Below are positions 24,741-33,447 of a stretch of DNA of 35,040 nucleotides, one piece after another. Numbering within the stretch: the first letter of the stretch is position 1; every line of letters begins with the position of its first letter. Under the pieces are notes generated by a model that had not been told where the DNA came from, did not search any database, and saw only the letters and a program-made list of their open reading frames with translations. Made by a program: the position numbers and the translations under genes. The stretch comes from Alphaproteobacteria bacterium UBA6187 (GTDB lineage Bacteria; Pseudomonadota; Alphaproteobacteria; Rickettsiales; UBA6187): NCBI GenBank assembly GCA_002422795.1, contig DITJ01000013.1, positions 1 to 35,040 of the forward strand. Reading direction: 5' to 3'.

Positions 24741-25786
24741 AAAAAATAGATACCAGATATAATCCAGCCAATGAAATTGCTAAATATAATTTCTTTGAAC
24801 AGCTTGAACATTCAGAGGATGGTAAAGACCCAAAAACCATTAAGCAGTATGTGGCGGCTGTTCATGAATTTGAGGTTGCTACTGGATTCAAAGACTTCAA
24901 AAAATATACCTCTGATTGGGCTATTGATTTTAAGGATTGTTTAAACGACAAGATAAATTCACGAACTGGTGAGCATATATCAAAGTCGTTGTATTTTAAC
25001 TACATATCGTTCGTGCGGCAACTCTTTGAGTGGATTGTTAAAAACAATAAGGATTACGCTAAAATTAAAGACGAGCATATAAAATTTCTGCATGTAACTA
25101 GAAACGATAAGAACAAAGCCAAGGCAACAGGCTACCAAGAGAGTCATGAGGTGTGTGATATTCTATCCTCTATACGCAATATGCCAGAAAGCAATGAAAT
25201 TGAAATGAGAAATAAAGCACTGGTAAGCCTTTGCTTGCTTACAACGCCAAGAATTAGCTCATTGCAAGAAGGCAGGATTGAGCGGATAAAATATTTTAAA
25301 GACTTGGATGCATGGGCTTTCCTGCAAGACCCGCGCCTACAAAACACTAAGTATTCAAAGTTCATTACCTCATTCTTTATCGGGCATGTTGAGGATATTA
25401 TCCAGAATGTTCTGAAATGGAAAAATTATCTAATATCAAAAGGTCACACTAATAAGGATTATTTGTTTCCAAAAATAAAATCAAGCTTCACTCAGGATGG
25501 TACGCCAATATTGGAACTTACAAAAGAATGTATAAAATCTCAGACTCAGATTCGAATAATTATCAAAGATGCGTTTGTAAGTAATAACCTACCATATTTA
25601 AAGCAGCATTCTTTCAGGCATAGCATAACCAGAAAAATGATGAAGGGGGAGGATGCCGCTGAGCGTTTAATGGCATTGGCAGAGAATGAAGGGCATAAAG
25701 GCGGCATGGCAACACTGGTTGCCAGCTATGGTGGCAATTACCTTGCAAAGCAAGCTAGGCTTTTAAAAGAATTTGAGTTAGAATAA
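24737..25786 (+). CDS. Tyrosine site-specific recombinase (integrase)
   Basis: A 349-residue phage-integrase-family protein. An N-terminal SAM-like DNA-binding region (about 30-115) is followed by the catalytic domain with all key residues: Arg172 in TTPRISSLQEG, His291 and Arg294 in HSFRH, His320 in EGHKGG and a Tyr nucleophile in SYGGNY (Tyr331 or Tyr335). It should cut and rejoin DNA at short sites to insert or excise the element. It starts within the stop of the truncated upstream frame and heads a same-strand operon that ends with a serine recombinase. It appears intact. Confidence 0.85.
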   Translation: MKKIDTRYNPANEIAKYNFFEQLEHSEDGKDPKTIKQYVAAVHEFEVATGFKDFKKYTSDWAIDFKDCLNDKINSRTGEHISKSLYFNYISFVRQLFEWIVKNNKDYAKIKDEHIKFLHVTRNDKNKAKATGYQESHEVCDILSSIRNMPESNEIEMRNKALVSLCLLTTPRISSLQEGRIERIKYFKDLDAWAFLQDPRLQNTKYSKFITSFFIGHVEDIIQNVLKWKNYLISKGHTNKDYLFPKIKSSFTQDGTPILELTKECIKSQTQIRIIIKDAFVSNNLPYLKQHSFRHSITRKMMKGEDAAERLMALAENEGHKGGMATLVASYGGNYLAKQARLLKEFELE

Positions 25787-25807
25787 GCAACCGATTGAAT
25801 TTAAAAA

Positions 25808-25819
25808 GATGTAATGAGT
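25808..25819 (+). promoter_or_regulatory. 12-base leader motif shared by two operon genes
   Basis: GATGTAATGAGT at 25808-25819, just upstream of the 220-residue membrane protein, recurs exactly at 26491-26502 just upstream of the next membrane protein. Both sit 2-8 bases before the start codon; the second forms AAGGATG with the preceding stop. They may be related translation-initiation regions or mark a copied gene start. Confidence 0.45.
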
Positions 25820-25826
25820 ATAAGAC

Positions 25827-26489
25827 ATGACGGCATACAAAAAATTAATCAAACCAAATAATCATAAATCCCATAAAGATGAAAACAAAAAAGCTAAATG
25901 GGGCGAGGTTCTTGATAAAGCGTGGCAAATTCGTAGTTTCGAAATTGAGATGTTTTGGAAAAGAAGCACATACTTTTCTGTATTGGTTGGCGCATTATTT
26001 ATTGCATATTACACCATTGATAAAAATGAGCTACTAAAGGCATTAATCGCAATTTTAGGGTTTTTAGCCTCATGTACATGGTTCCTATCAAATAAAGGCT
26101 CTAAGTTCTGGCAAGAAAATTGGGAGCTACATATTGACCAAATCGAGAAAGAATCAAATAGCAATAAGATACACTCAGTTGTGCTGAATAGGTTAGATAA
26201 ATTGTGGGGTTTAGATGCAGCAAGTTATTCAGTTTCTAAGCTTAATACCCTATTTAGTCTAATTGTATGCTTTAGCTGGCTATTTGTAATAGCTAACTCT
26301 CTATTTCCTCTGGATTTTATAATTATTCATCAAGCAAAGGTTGTAATAGGCTTGGTTATTATAGGTTTAGGGTGTGTTTTATATTATGGCAAATCAAAGA
26401 TTAAGAAGTCTTACAATCAAAGCTCTATGTTGCCAGATGGTACAATAACACCAATGAAACAGGATATTATCACTGTTTATCACAAGTAA
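25827..26489 (+). CDS. Small multi-spanning membrane protein (RipA-like)
   Basis: A 220-residue inner-membrane protein. A charged N-terminus with KAWQIRSFEIEMFWKRSTYF leads into two membrane helices at about 50-88, a soluble segment (SNKGSKFWQENWELHIDQIE) and two more helices at about 143-182. The FEIEMFWKR and GSKFWQENWE signatures recall proteins called RipA-family membrane proteins in databases, from memory, so that name is tentative. It is the second gene of the recombinase operon, 40 bases after the integrase. A role in protecting or regulating the element is possible. Homologues of this type are also seen near phage and defence genes, again from memory. Confidence 0.55.
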   Translation: MTAYKKLIKPNNHKSHKDENKKAKWGEVLDKAWQIRSFEIEMFWKRSTYFSVLVGALFIAYYTIDKNELLKALIAILGFLASCTWFLSNKGSKFWQENWELHIDQIEKESNSNKIHSVVLNRLDKLWGLDAASYSVSKLNTLFSLIVCFSWLFVIANSLFPLDFIIIHQAKVVIGLVIIGLGCVLYYGKSKIKKSYNQSSMLPDGTITPMKQDIITVYHK

Positions 26490-26503
26490 GGATGTAATGA
26501 GTT

Positions 26504-27034
26504 ATGGAAGAGTTCTTTAGGGATTATCAGTATACATTTTCGGCTTTAGGGGCGGCAGGCACATTATTAGCGGTTATAGTTTCTTTGTTTTTTGGACTAA
26601 AATCTTTTAATAACACCAAAATACAACTAAAAGCTACATTGGGGATTCGTCTTCTTATTGGAATAGAACAAAGGTATGTCACTATTAATATTGTTAATAC
26701 TGGATTGATACCTTTAAAAATTGAAGTGTTCTTCTTTAGTTTTTATTTTCCATTCAAGAATGTTGGTTGGATATGCAAACCATTAGATTTTGGTAACAGT
26801 TTAGATTCTAACATACCTACAAAAAATTATCCTATAGTTATTAATCCCAAAGATTCATGTGTGTTTTTTCTTAACCATGCAGATAAGTTATTTTTTAAAG
26901 GAATGAATAAATTTCTTGTAAATTTTGTTAGAGCCAGAGTTCATAGTTCAGATGGCTCAAAGTTCAGAGTCGAAGTTAATAAGGATATAAAGAATCTCAT
27001 AAAAGATAATATTAAAAAAGAAGTAACACAATGA
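26504..27034 (+). CDS. Hypothetical membrane-anchored protein, 176 residues
   Basis: One N-terminal membrane helix at about 11-32 (FSALGAAGTLLAVIVSLFFG) is followed by a strand-rich domain (YVTINIVNTGLIPLKIEVFFF, NPKDSCVFFL, ARVHSSDG). The NTGLIPLKI turn resembles the Ig-like domain of many small phage or plasmid-encoded membrane proteins of unknown function. Its TGA overlaps the serine recombinase ATG (ATGA, 27031-27034), so the two are coupled. Nothing more can be said of its role. Confidence 0.6.
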   Translation: MEEFFRDYQYTFSALGAAGTLLAVIVSLFFGLKSFNNTKIQLKATLGIRLLIGIEQRYVTINIVNTGLIPLKIEVFFFSFYFPFKNVGWICKPLDFGNSLDSNIPTKNYPIVINPKDSCVFFLNHADKLFFKGMNKFLVNFVRARVHSSDGSKFRVEVNKDIKNLIKDNIKKEVTQ

Positions 27035-28545
27035 AAGCAGTAATATTCGCCAGAGTATCGTCAAAAGACCAAGAGGACGGTCACTCGCTGGATGCTCAGA
27101 TTCAAAGTTGTTACGAATATGCCATACATAAAAACCTTAAGGTTGTTGAGCAATTCAGGGTAGTTGAAAGCTCAATGGCAACTGGCAGACCTGAGTTTGC
27201 TAAGATGGTTGATTTTACAAGGAAACAAAAGGAAAAAATCGTTGTTCTTTGCTATTGCGTAGACAGGCTGCAAAGGGATTTTGACGAGCAATATCTGGAA
27301 CTGCAAAAGCTGATAAAGCAGGATAAAATAGAGATTCACTATGTTATAAGTGAGTTTATCGAGCATAGGGATATGGATAGCTCTGATAAATTCAGGAAAA
27401 ACCTTGATGTGTTGCTTGCCAACGACTACCGCAACAAGATTTCCGATAACGTAAAAAGAAGTGCAAAAAAGAAGCTTGATGACGGTACTATTCTTGGTGA
27501 CTCACCTCTTGGCTATCTTAACAGCAAAAGGGTTGATAAGAAAAAAGAGAAGGTAGAAGTTTACATTGACCCTGTGCGTGGCGGCTTGGTTAGAAAGATG
27601 TTTGAGGATTACGCAAGCGGCATGTATTCAATGAGTGAGCTGCGTGACCTGATAACAGAGGAAGGGCTGCGAAGCAAAAAAGGCTGTAAAATAGCCAAAA
27701 GCCAGATTGAGAAGATTCTGCAAAATCCGTTTTATTACGGGTATATGAAATACAACGGGCTTCTCTATAAACATGTTCACCCTGTTTTAATATCTAAAGA
27801 GCTATTTGACGAGTGTGAGCAAGTCAGGAAAGGCAGAAGAAGAACCAAATTTAAACGAACCGAGAAACCTTTTGTTCTAAAGGGGCTTTTAAAGTGCCAG
27901 CATTGCGGTTGCAGTTATAGCCCTGAAATAAAGAAAGGCAAATATGTTTATATGCGCCCAACTAAAAGCCAAGGGGATTGTTCTTATTGCTATCACCTGA
28001 GCGAAAAGAAAATATTATCGCAAATTGAGGAAGTGCTAAAAGGCATAAAAGTATCAGATAAAATATTGGCAGACCTTAATGACGAACTCAGGAAAAGCTC
28101 AGATAAAGAGCATAAGAGCCAGATTGAGGAAGGTAAAAAACTGTTAAGCCAGCAACAAACCCTTCAAACTAGGGGCAAGAGGGCTAGGGAGCTGTTCTTG
28201 GATGCGAATATATCAAAAGAAGAATATGACGAAATGATGACCGAGATACAGGCGGAAAGGCATAATGTTGAGGTTAGGCTGCAAAGGCTCAATAGTGCTG
28301 ATGACCACTTTAACAAATCTCTTTCAACTATATTTGCCTTGGCTGCAAAAGCTCATGACTTATTTAAAAGTTCGGAACTAGAAGAAAAGAGGCGGATTAT
28401 AGTGATTTTGTTTCCGAACTTGGAAATAGATGCTGGAAAGCTAGTGTTTAAGCCGCGTGAACCGTTTGATGTGTTCTTTAATTTGCCACATCGTCTAAAG
28501 TGGCTCCCAATCAAGGATTCAAACTGGAAGTTCTTCGCTGCATGA
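27031..28545 (+). CDS. Large serine recombinase
   Basis: A 504-residue large serine integrase. The resolvase domain (about 2-150) has the nucleophile Ser10 in FARVSSKDQ and the arginines of VDRLQRD (Arg79, Arg82). The recombinase domain (about 155-265) includes SPLGY and QNPFYYGYMKYNG. A zinc ribbon follows (Cys289, Cys292, Cys317, Cys320) and a long coiled coil at about 325-440. The C-terminus ends with DSNWKFFAA. It appears intact and should catalyse directional integration between att sites. It is the last gene of an operon that also contains a tyrosine integrase, an uncommon pairing. A 16-base palindrome, TATTTCCGTGGAAATA (28565-28580), lies just after the stop. Confidence 0.88.
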   Translation: MKAVIFARVSSKDQEDGHSLDAQIQSCYEYAIHKNLKVVEQFRVVESSMATGRPEFAKMVDFTRKQKEKIVVLCYCVDRLQRDFDEQYLELQKLIKQDKIEIHYVISEFIEHRDMDSSDKFRKNLDVLLANDYRNKISDNVKRSAKKKLDDGTILGDSPLGYLNSKRVDKKKEKVEVYIDPVRGGLVRKMFEDYASGMYSMSELRDLITEEGLRSKKGCKIAKSQIEKILQNPFYYGYMKYNGLLYKHVHPVLISKELFDECEQVRKGRRRTKFKRTEKPFVLKGLLKCQHCGCSYSPEIKKGKYVYMRPTKSQGDCSYCYHLSEKKILSQIEEVLKGIKVSDKILADLNDELRKSSDKEHKSQIEEGKKLLSQQQTLQTRGKRARELFLDANISKEEYDEMMTEIQAERHNVEVRLQRLNSADDHFNKSLSTIFALAAKAHDLFKSSELEEKRRIIVILFPNLEIDAGKLVFKPREPFDVFFNLPHRLKWLPIKDSNWKFFAA

Positions 28546-28602
28546 CGTAGTCAGTTCTATGTTGTATTTCCGTGGAAATAATTCTGGAATTGGAAAATGG
28601 AA

Positions 28603-29148
28603 TTAAATATTGCTTATAATACGGTTATTTTTCTTCGCTTCCATATATACCTCCTTTAAGTCCCTTTTGTAGCCATTACCGAATAATATCTTATGTGGCA
28701 TAAGAACTCCGTCATATATTATTTTTCCCTTAAAAGGTAATAGGATAGTTTCTACATATACAGGAAGGTTTGCCGGGTGCACGAATTCATCAAATCCCTG
28801 GTACAATCCTGATACTGTATAAACATCATTTTCTTTTATAAAAATGGTATGTTTTTTAAGGAAGCGCTCAATAAAGAATTTTCCTTTAATAAAATTTTGC
28901 CAGTTATTAATAATTTCCAGCTTATCCTTAGAAAGTTTGTGCGGATTTTTCTGGATGAAAGATGCAATCAATTGCGGATTTGAAAAAAGTTCTTCCCTTA
29001 CTTTTATTTTCTCTTTCAGGTCATATTTTTTAGAATATATGGCTGGGCTTTTTACATCAGGAAGGATTTTAAGTTCATCGTTAACATAATGTTGCAGTGA
29101 CCACATTAAATCAAAGAAAAGCTTGGCATCTGTATCGGTTAGTCTCAT
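28603..29148 (-). CDS. Conserved hypothetical protein, 181 residues (partner of the primase-helicase operon)
   Basis: Opens MRLTDTDAKLFFDLMWSLQHYVND, a highly recognisable start that I have seen in uncharacterised bacterial proteins, so it is likely a conserved family of unknown role. The N-terminal half is helical (KYDLKEKIKVREELF). The C-terminal half has strands and a conserved-looking VETILLPFKGKIIYDGVLMPHKI. There is no signal peptide, membrane helix or obvious catalytic motif. It starts three bases after the zinc-ribbon gene and is third in the minus-strand operon led by the primase-helicase, which suggests a shared function. Confidence 0.65.
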   Translation of the reverse strand: MRLTDTDAKLFFDLMWSLQHYVNDELKILPDVKSPAIYSKKYDLKEKIKVREELFSNPQLIASFIQKNPHKLSKDKLEIINNWQNFIKGKFFIERFLKKHTIFIKENDVYTVSGLYQGFDEFVHPANLPVYVETILLPFKGKIIYDGVLMPHKILFGNGYKRDLKEVYMEAKKNNRIISNI

Positions 29149-29151
29149 AAA

Positions 29152-29595
29152 TTACCCATTCTTATTTAATACCCATCTGGCAGGTTCAATTTTAATATCA
29201 ATATATTTCTTAAAGTTAGCTACATGGTCTAAGATATTGACTGGTGATTCATTCTTATTAAGACCATCCTTCCATATTTTCTTATCCATAGTACCAATTA
29301 CAAGATAATCATTGCCTATTTTATCTGGGGCAATTTTTTCAAAGAAAATGCATAATTCCTGTTCAAGTTCGTGTTTATGCGCAATAATAAATTCACATTT
29401 GGAGCAGTATTTACAAGTAACGCGAAGTGATAGCAGTGGAGCGCCTTTCACAGTGATTAATAAAGGGAATTGCCTTTTAAAGGTATTATTGCGGCAAATT
29501 ATACATTTGCTGATTTTTTCATTTTCATATTGGTTTATGGCGAACGAATACCGTGTTGGTAATTTTCCAAATGAAGTTTGTTTGTTATTTTTCAT
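29152..29595 (-). CDS. Zinc-ribbon conserved hypothetical protein
   Basis: A 147-residue protein with two Cys pairs, CIICRNN near residue 32 and CKYCSKC near 61, which should bind one zinc. Helix-rich (AHKHELEQELCIFFEK) and a conserved-looking DYLVIGTMDKKIWKDG follow. Similar proteins beginning FGKLPTRYSF-like exist in varied bacteria without known function, from memory. It sits 57 bases after the primase-helicase and three bases before the 181-residue gene, so the three form one operon. No good Shine-Dalgarno precedes the ATG. A nucleic-acid-binding adaptor would fit but is speculative. Confidence 0.65.
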   Translation of the reverse strand: MKNNKQTSFGKLPTRYSFAINQYENEKISKCIICRNNTFKRQFPLLITVKGAPLLSLRVTCKYCSKCEFIIAHKHELEQELCIFFEKIAPDKIGNDYLVIGTMDKKIWKDGLNKNESPVNILDHVANFKKYIDIKIEPARWVLNKNG

Positions 29596-29652
29596 ATGTT
29601 AAACCATTTAATAACTAAGATAAATATAAGTGAAATATAGGAAATGCAAATA

Positions 29653-32088
29653 TTAATTAAAATATTTATACCCCAACCTCTCATACCCCTTCTTCCTTTT
29701 CTCCGCCATTTTTGCAAGCATAGGCACTGCCAGGTCTACATAATCATATATGATAACTTTTTTTTTAGCATGGTGCAGGCGGTGTAATCTGCCTGCATAT
29801 TGGGCAAGAGTGCCGTGCCAGGAAACTGGCATGGTGAGGAATAAGGTATCCAGGCGCGGGTCGTCAAAGCCTTCGCCAATATAGCGACCTGTGGCAATTA
29901 ATAACCGTTCTTCTGTTTCTGGAATGGATGAAAGTTGTTCTTTTGCCTTATCACGTTCTTTTGCTTTTTGTCCACCCACCATAACCACAACATTTTTACA
30001 GAATTTTGAGAATTGGTCGGCAAGTATTATTACATGGTCTTTGCGTTCGGTAATAAGAATCGGGCTACGACCTGATTGCAGTGCTTTTAGAACATCATCA
30101 AAAATTAGTTGGTTCCTTATTTGGTCACTACCAATAGCTGAGTATAGCTGGGTTATATTAGGTTTTTCTTCTACGATAAATGGTGATTGGAATATGGTAT
30201 TACGCATAATAACCTGGTGGCTAAATGGTCGCAAGTTTGCTTGTTTCTTGGCATCAACCCGGTAGCGTATAGGGCCGCATTGCATGAATATTATAGGGTG
30301 GTGGCCATCTTTGCGAGTGGCAGTTGCTGTAAGGCCAAGCACATATTTTGCTTTGCTGGCGCTGGCTACAGCCTCAAAACTTACTGCGGAAAGATGGTGG
30401 CATTCATCAACTATTATTTGCCCATAATTTGCTACTATATCATTAACTTCATTTTTGCGGATAAGGCTCTGGATTAATGCAACATCAATAATGCCAGTGG
30501 GCTTGCGCTTTCCTCCACCAATAATACCTATATCTTTTACAGGAATATCAAGGAATGTTTGCAGGCGAGCCACCCATTGTTCCATCAATTGGCGGCGATG
30601 CACCAATACCAAGGTATTTGTTTTTCGTTCTGCAATAATATTAGCCGCCACTACCGTTTTGCCAAAAGCTGTTGTTGCTGCCAGAATTCCGTTATCATTT
30701 TTAAGTAACGTAGTTACGGCCTGTTTCTGTTCCGACGTTAATTCACCAAGGAATTTTGTATCAACTAAATTTCCTGCAAATCTTCTATCATCAATATGTG
30801 TTGCAATTCCAAGGGATTGAAGTAATTCCATTGCCTCATCCAGGCAACCACGAGGCAGACCAATATATTTTGGAAACATTTCCGTGCAGCTTATAATCCG
30901 TGGTTTATCAAAGGTGGAAAGGCGCATAGCCTGGGCAATATAAAATTCTGGGTTCTGGAATGCAGCAATGCGGATAAGTTTATTTATAAGGGCGGGTGGC
31001 AAATCCTGCTTTGCTATATAAACCTGGTTGCCAAGCACTAATGTTATTGATTCAGGCAATTTTTGTTCTATAGAAATTTCCGGTATTTTACGGGATGGTT
31101 TTATCTCCCAGGGGTTCGTTTCATCTTCTTCCATGGGCATACGCACACCTAGAATTTTACCTTTCTCTGCAGCTTCCATAACAATTGCCGCAACTTCTTG
31201 CGGATGTATTCTCTTTATGTCAGATAAATATGCCCACTGGTTGGCATAAGGCTTACCAGTATCATCAATAAATATGCTATTGCCTTTTTCGCTTGGGGTT
31301 TTCTGGAAAGGTAACGCAATAAGATTTCCAAAACCACCCGATGGCATAGTATCCTGGCTTGGAAAGAACCTGTCATAGGATTCAAAGCCTATTTCAGGGC
31401 AGCGTTCCATAGTTTCAGTAAGCAGTGCTGCAGCCATTTTCCTAGCTTCAGAAGCTGGTATCGGGCTACTGAAAAATATCCAGATATGGCCACCACTGCC
31501 GGAGCGGGAGCGTTCCAGGCTTGCTGGAACATTCCTTTTTCTGCATGTTTGCAGGTACGCAACTGCGTCACGCAGCCATTTTTCATCATCAAAATCAACT
31601 GCCAGGAACCAGCAGGTTTCATCTTTCAACATTGGATATACACCAATAGTATATTCCCGTTGGTACATACCGGAATTATCACCACAAATATGTTTCCTGA
31701 TAATATGCGGGTTTACATGCACAAAAGCCTGGCTAGTGCAATCACTGCATTTTATTTGCGGTTTATTGCAAATACCCCGCACCCACTCATTATTACATGC
31801 TGGGGAATAACCAGATTTACCAGTTTTCTGGTTATCCCATCTTTTAGGCAGTACATCTTCACGGCCTTTAAATAGGCTGGCAAATAGCTTTATATTTTGA
31901 TCTGTTGCTTGTTTATATGGTGGGATAAATTCTTGTTTTTGTTGTTCTGTGGCAGATTTTTCTGTTGCTAAAGCGGTCTTGAGTTGTTGTAGTTCTGCGG
32001 TTAGTGCGGCACGTTCAGATTCAAGGGCGGAGAGGCGAGAGGAAATAATTTGAATATGTTGTACTATATTTTCAAGCTTATTGGACAT
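29653..32088 (-). CDS. TOTE-type archaeo-eukaryotic primase fused to SF2 helicase
   Basis: An 811-residue protein. A coiled coil (10-50) leads to a zinc knuckle in CNNEW, then RGICNKPQIKCSDC (Cys98, 107, 114, 117). The archaeo-eukaryotic primase domain (about 65-310) follows, with the metal-binding pair in FLAVDFDDEKW (Asp165, Asp167), the SGSGGHIW motif (His201) and a third motif around SQDTMPSGGFGNLIALP. After a linker, an SF2 helicase (about 445-790) shows Walker A in TTAFGKT (Lys477), DECH (561-564), GLTATATRKDG and the QYAGRLHR arginine finger. This architecture is that of primase-helicases in TOTE conflict systems, thought to act against invasive nucleic acid. It heads the minus-strand operon and is divergent from a nuclease-like gene. 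All core motifs are present, so it is probably active. The defence role is inference. Confidence 0.88.
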   Translation of the reverse strand: MSNKLENIVQHIQIISSRLSALESERAALTAELQQLKTALATEKSATEQQKQEFIPPYKQATDQNIKLFASLFKGREDVLPKRWDNQKTGKSGYSPACNNEWVRGICNKPQIKCSDCTSQAFVHVNPHIIRKHICGDNSGMYQREYTIGVYPMLKDETCWFLAVDFDDEKWLRDAVAYLQTCRKRNVPASLERSRSGSGGHIWIFFSSPIPASEARKMAAALLTETMERCPEIGFESYDRFFPSQDTMPSGGFGNLIALPFQKTPSEKGNSIFIDDTGKPYANQWAYLSDIKRIHPQEVAAIVMEAAEKGKILGVRMPMEEDETNPWEIKPSRKIPEISIEQKLPESITLVLGNQVYIAKQDLPPALINKLIRIAAFQNPEFYIAQAMRLSTFDKPRIISCTEMFPKYIGLPRGCLDEAMELLQSLGIATHIDDRRFAGNLVDTKFLGELTSEQKQAVTTLLKNDNGILAATTAFGKTVVAANIIAERKTNTLVLVHRRQLMEQWVARLQTFLDIPVKDIGIIGGGKRKPTGIIDVALIQSLIRKNEVNDIVANYGQIIVDECHHLSAVSFEAVASASKAKYVLGLTATATRKDGHHPIIFMQCGPIRYRVDAKKQANLRPFSHQVIMRNTIFQSPFIVEEKPNITQLYSAIGSDQIRNQLIFDDVLKALQSGRSPILITERKDHVIILADQFSKFCKNVVVMVGGQKAKERDKAKEQLSSIPETEERLLIATGRYIGEGFDDPRLDTLFLTMPVSWHGTLAQYAGRLHRLHHAKKKVIIYDYVDLAVPMLAKMAEKRKKGYERLGYKYFN

Positions 32089-32181
32089 AGATTTTATTGT
32101 AATAATTTAATATAAAATTACTCTTACTATCTATATAAGGAAGTTTAGGCAATAATCTATTTTTATATAATCTTATGGCGC

Positions 32182-32210
32182 TTAACAAGTAACTTTTTTA
32201 TTGATATAGT
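32182..32210 (+). promoter_or_regulatory. Promoter of the DUF3800 operon
   Basis: TTAACA (32182-32187) and TATAGT (32205-32210) are 17 bases apart, each one mismatch from consensus. Transcription would begin near 32217, with GAGGA nine bases before the ATG at 32233 as ribosome-binding site. The 144-base gap also serves the divergent primase-helicase gene, for which no clear promoter was found. Confidence 0.6.
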
Positions 32211-32232
32211 ACGATCTAAGTGAGGAAATAAT

Positions 32233-32931
32233 ATGAGCGAATTATTTAATATATACTGTGACGAGAGTTGTCATTTAGAAAATGATCATCAAAGTGTCAT
32301 GATCCTGGGAGCGTTAGTATGCCCCGAATCAAAAAAAGAAGAAGTAACAAAAAGAATTAAAGAAATTAAAGAAAAATACGATCTTAATCGTTCATGTGAA
32401 ATTAAGTGGACTAGCGTATCTAATGCCAAAATTTGGTTTTATAAAGATCTAGTAGATTATTTCTTTGATGATGATGATTTAAGATTTAGGGCAGTAATTG
32501 CAGATAAAACGAAACTTAATCATTCTCACTATAACCAATCGCATGATGATTGGTACTATAAAATGTATTATTATTTAATAAATTATCTTATAACGCCAAG
32601 TTGCAATTATAATGTTTATTTGGATATTAAAGACACGCGCAGTGCCAAAAAATTAGCCAAATTACAAGGATATGTTTGCAATAATAAACTGGACTTTAAC
32701 CACAATATTATTCAGAGAATGCAGCATATCCATTCACAGGAATCTCAATTGTTGCAATTATGTGACTTGCTTATTGGCGCTATTAGCTATGCAAATAGGG
32801 ATTTACACTCCAATCAGGGGAAAGTAACTATTGTAAACCGCGTGAAAGAGAGGTCAAATTATAATCTTAAAAAAAGTACACTTATAAAAGAACCTAAATT
32901 TAATCTTTTCCACTGGTCAGGCAGGGAATAA
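32233..32931 (+). CDS. DUF3800 protein, predicted RNase H-fold nuclease
   Basis: A 232-residue protein of the DUF3800 family, predicted metal-dependent nucleases of the RNase H fold found mainly in defence and mobile settings. Acidic residues expected for the active site are visible: Asp10-Glu11 in YCDES, Glu56 in EIKW, Asp131 in VYLDIKD, and Glu170 and Asp178 in QESQLLQLCDLLIGAI. There is no signal peptide. It is divergent from the primase-helicase and three bases ahead of the 170-residue gene, with which it forms an operon. The start is supported by a GAGGA ribosome-binding site. Confidence 0.8.
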   Translation: MSELFNIYCDESCHLENDHQSVMILGALVCPESKKEEVTKRIKEIKEKYDLNRSCEIKWTSVSNAKIWFYKDLVDYFFDDDDLRFRAVIADKTKLNHSHYNQSHDDWYYKMYYYLINYLITPSCNYNVYLDIKDTRSAKKLAKLQGYVCNNKLDFNHNIIQRMQHIHSQESQLLQLCDLLIGAISYANRDLHSNQGKVTIVNRVKERSNYNLKKSTLIKEPKFNLFHWSGRE

Positions 32932-32934
32932 TAT

Positions 32935-33447
32935 ATGAAAATGCCGCCTGCATGGTTACCTCCTCTTTTATTATTTGCTGACTTTTCAGCTGATTGGTTT
33001 GCCTTTAATGATGCTGCGTATGATATTTTTATACGTGATGTAAAGGATAGAGAACTTTTATATGAAGGCCGTAAGATTATTTGGGATGCGCGTTTAAGTA
33101 AAGGTAAGGACGAAGGCTTCTGGCATATAACTACAGTTATTGATGCTGCAAATAATGAGCGCATACCGGATATTAGGCGTACTGAAAAAATTGCCTGGCT
33201 CAGACCAGTTATTGAAAATGCTACTAATCCACTTATTTCAATCTGGAAGCAAGTGCATCCAAAAGGTAAATCTAATGAAATACGAGTATATATCTGGCTT
33301 GAATCATTAGAATATCTGGTTGTTTTGGCAGAAAGAAAAGATCATTATTTTTTAGTTACTGCTTTTGCAACTGATGGAGAAAGAACCAAGAAAAAACTTC
33401 GGAAAGAACGGGAGGAGCATATCAGAAATAGCGGAGGCTCGCCTTAG
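32935..33447 (+). CDS. Conserved hypothetical protein, possible BECR-fold nuclease
   Basis: A 170-residue protein starting MKMPPAWLPPLL. The layout (WFAFNDAAYDIFIRDV, GFWHITTV with His64, RRTEKIAWLRPVIEN, then YIWLESLEYLVVLAERKDHYFLVTAF and a basic helix) is like a family of small uncharacterised proteins. I suspect these belong to the Barnase/EndoU/ColicinE5/RelE-like nuclease fold; this is from pattern memory and not secure. It follows the DUF3800 gene by three bases and shares its promoter. Its last codons (GGSP) lie inside the hairpin at 33432-33457, so the C-terminus may be an accident of that element. A toxin or effector role next to the primase-helicase operon is possible. Confidence 0.55.
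   Translation: MKMPPAWLPPLLLFADFSADWFAFNDAAYDIFIRDVKDRELLYEGRKIIWDARLSKGKDEGFWHITTVIDAANNERIPDIRRTEKIAWLRPVIENATNPLISIWKQVHPKGKSNEIRVYIWLESLEYLVVLAERKDHYFLVTAFATDGERTKKKLRKEREEHIRNSGGSP

Noticed and set aside
28500..28540. Possible tRNA 3' end or attachment core at the C-terminus of the serine recombinase (GGATTCAAAC)
   Set aside because: The complement lacks the invariant TTC of a T-loop and the acceptor stem. The DSNWKFF coding sense is normal for such recombinases.
24530..28627. Direct repeat ATACGGTTA (24530-24538 and 28619-28627) as attachment cores of the recombinase operon
   Set aside because: The position at the RTX joint is tempting, but nine bases is weak, rejoining the sites does not restore the RTX frame, and material was clearly lost at the left joint.
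29891..31875. Plus-strand open frames of up to 129 codons opposite the primase-helicase gene
   Set aside because: They are antisense shadows without domain sense, while the minus strand carries all helicase and primase motifs.
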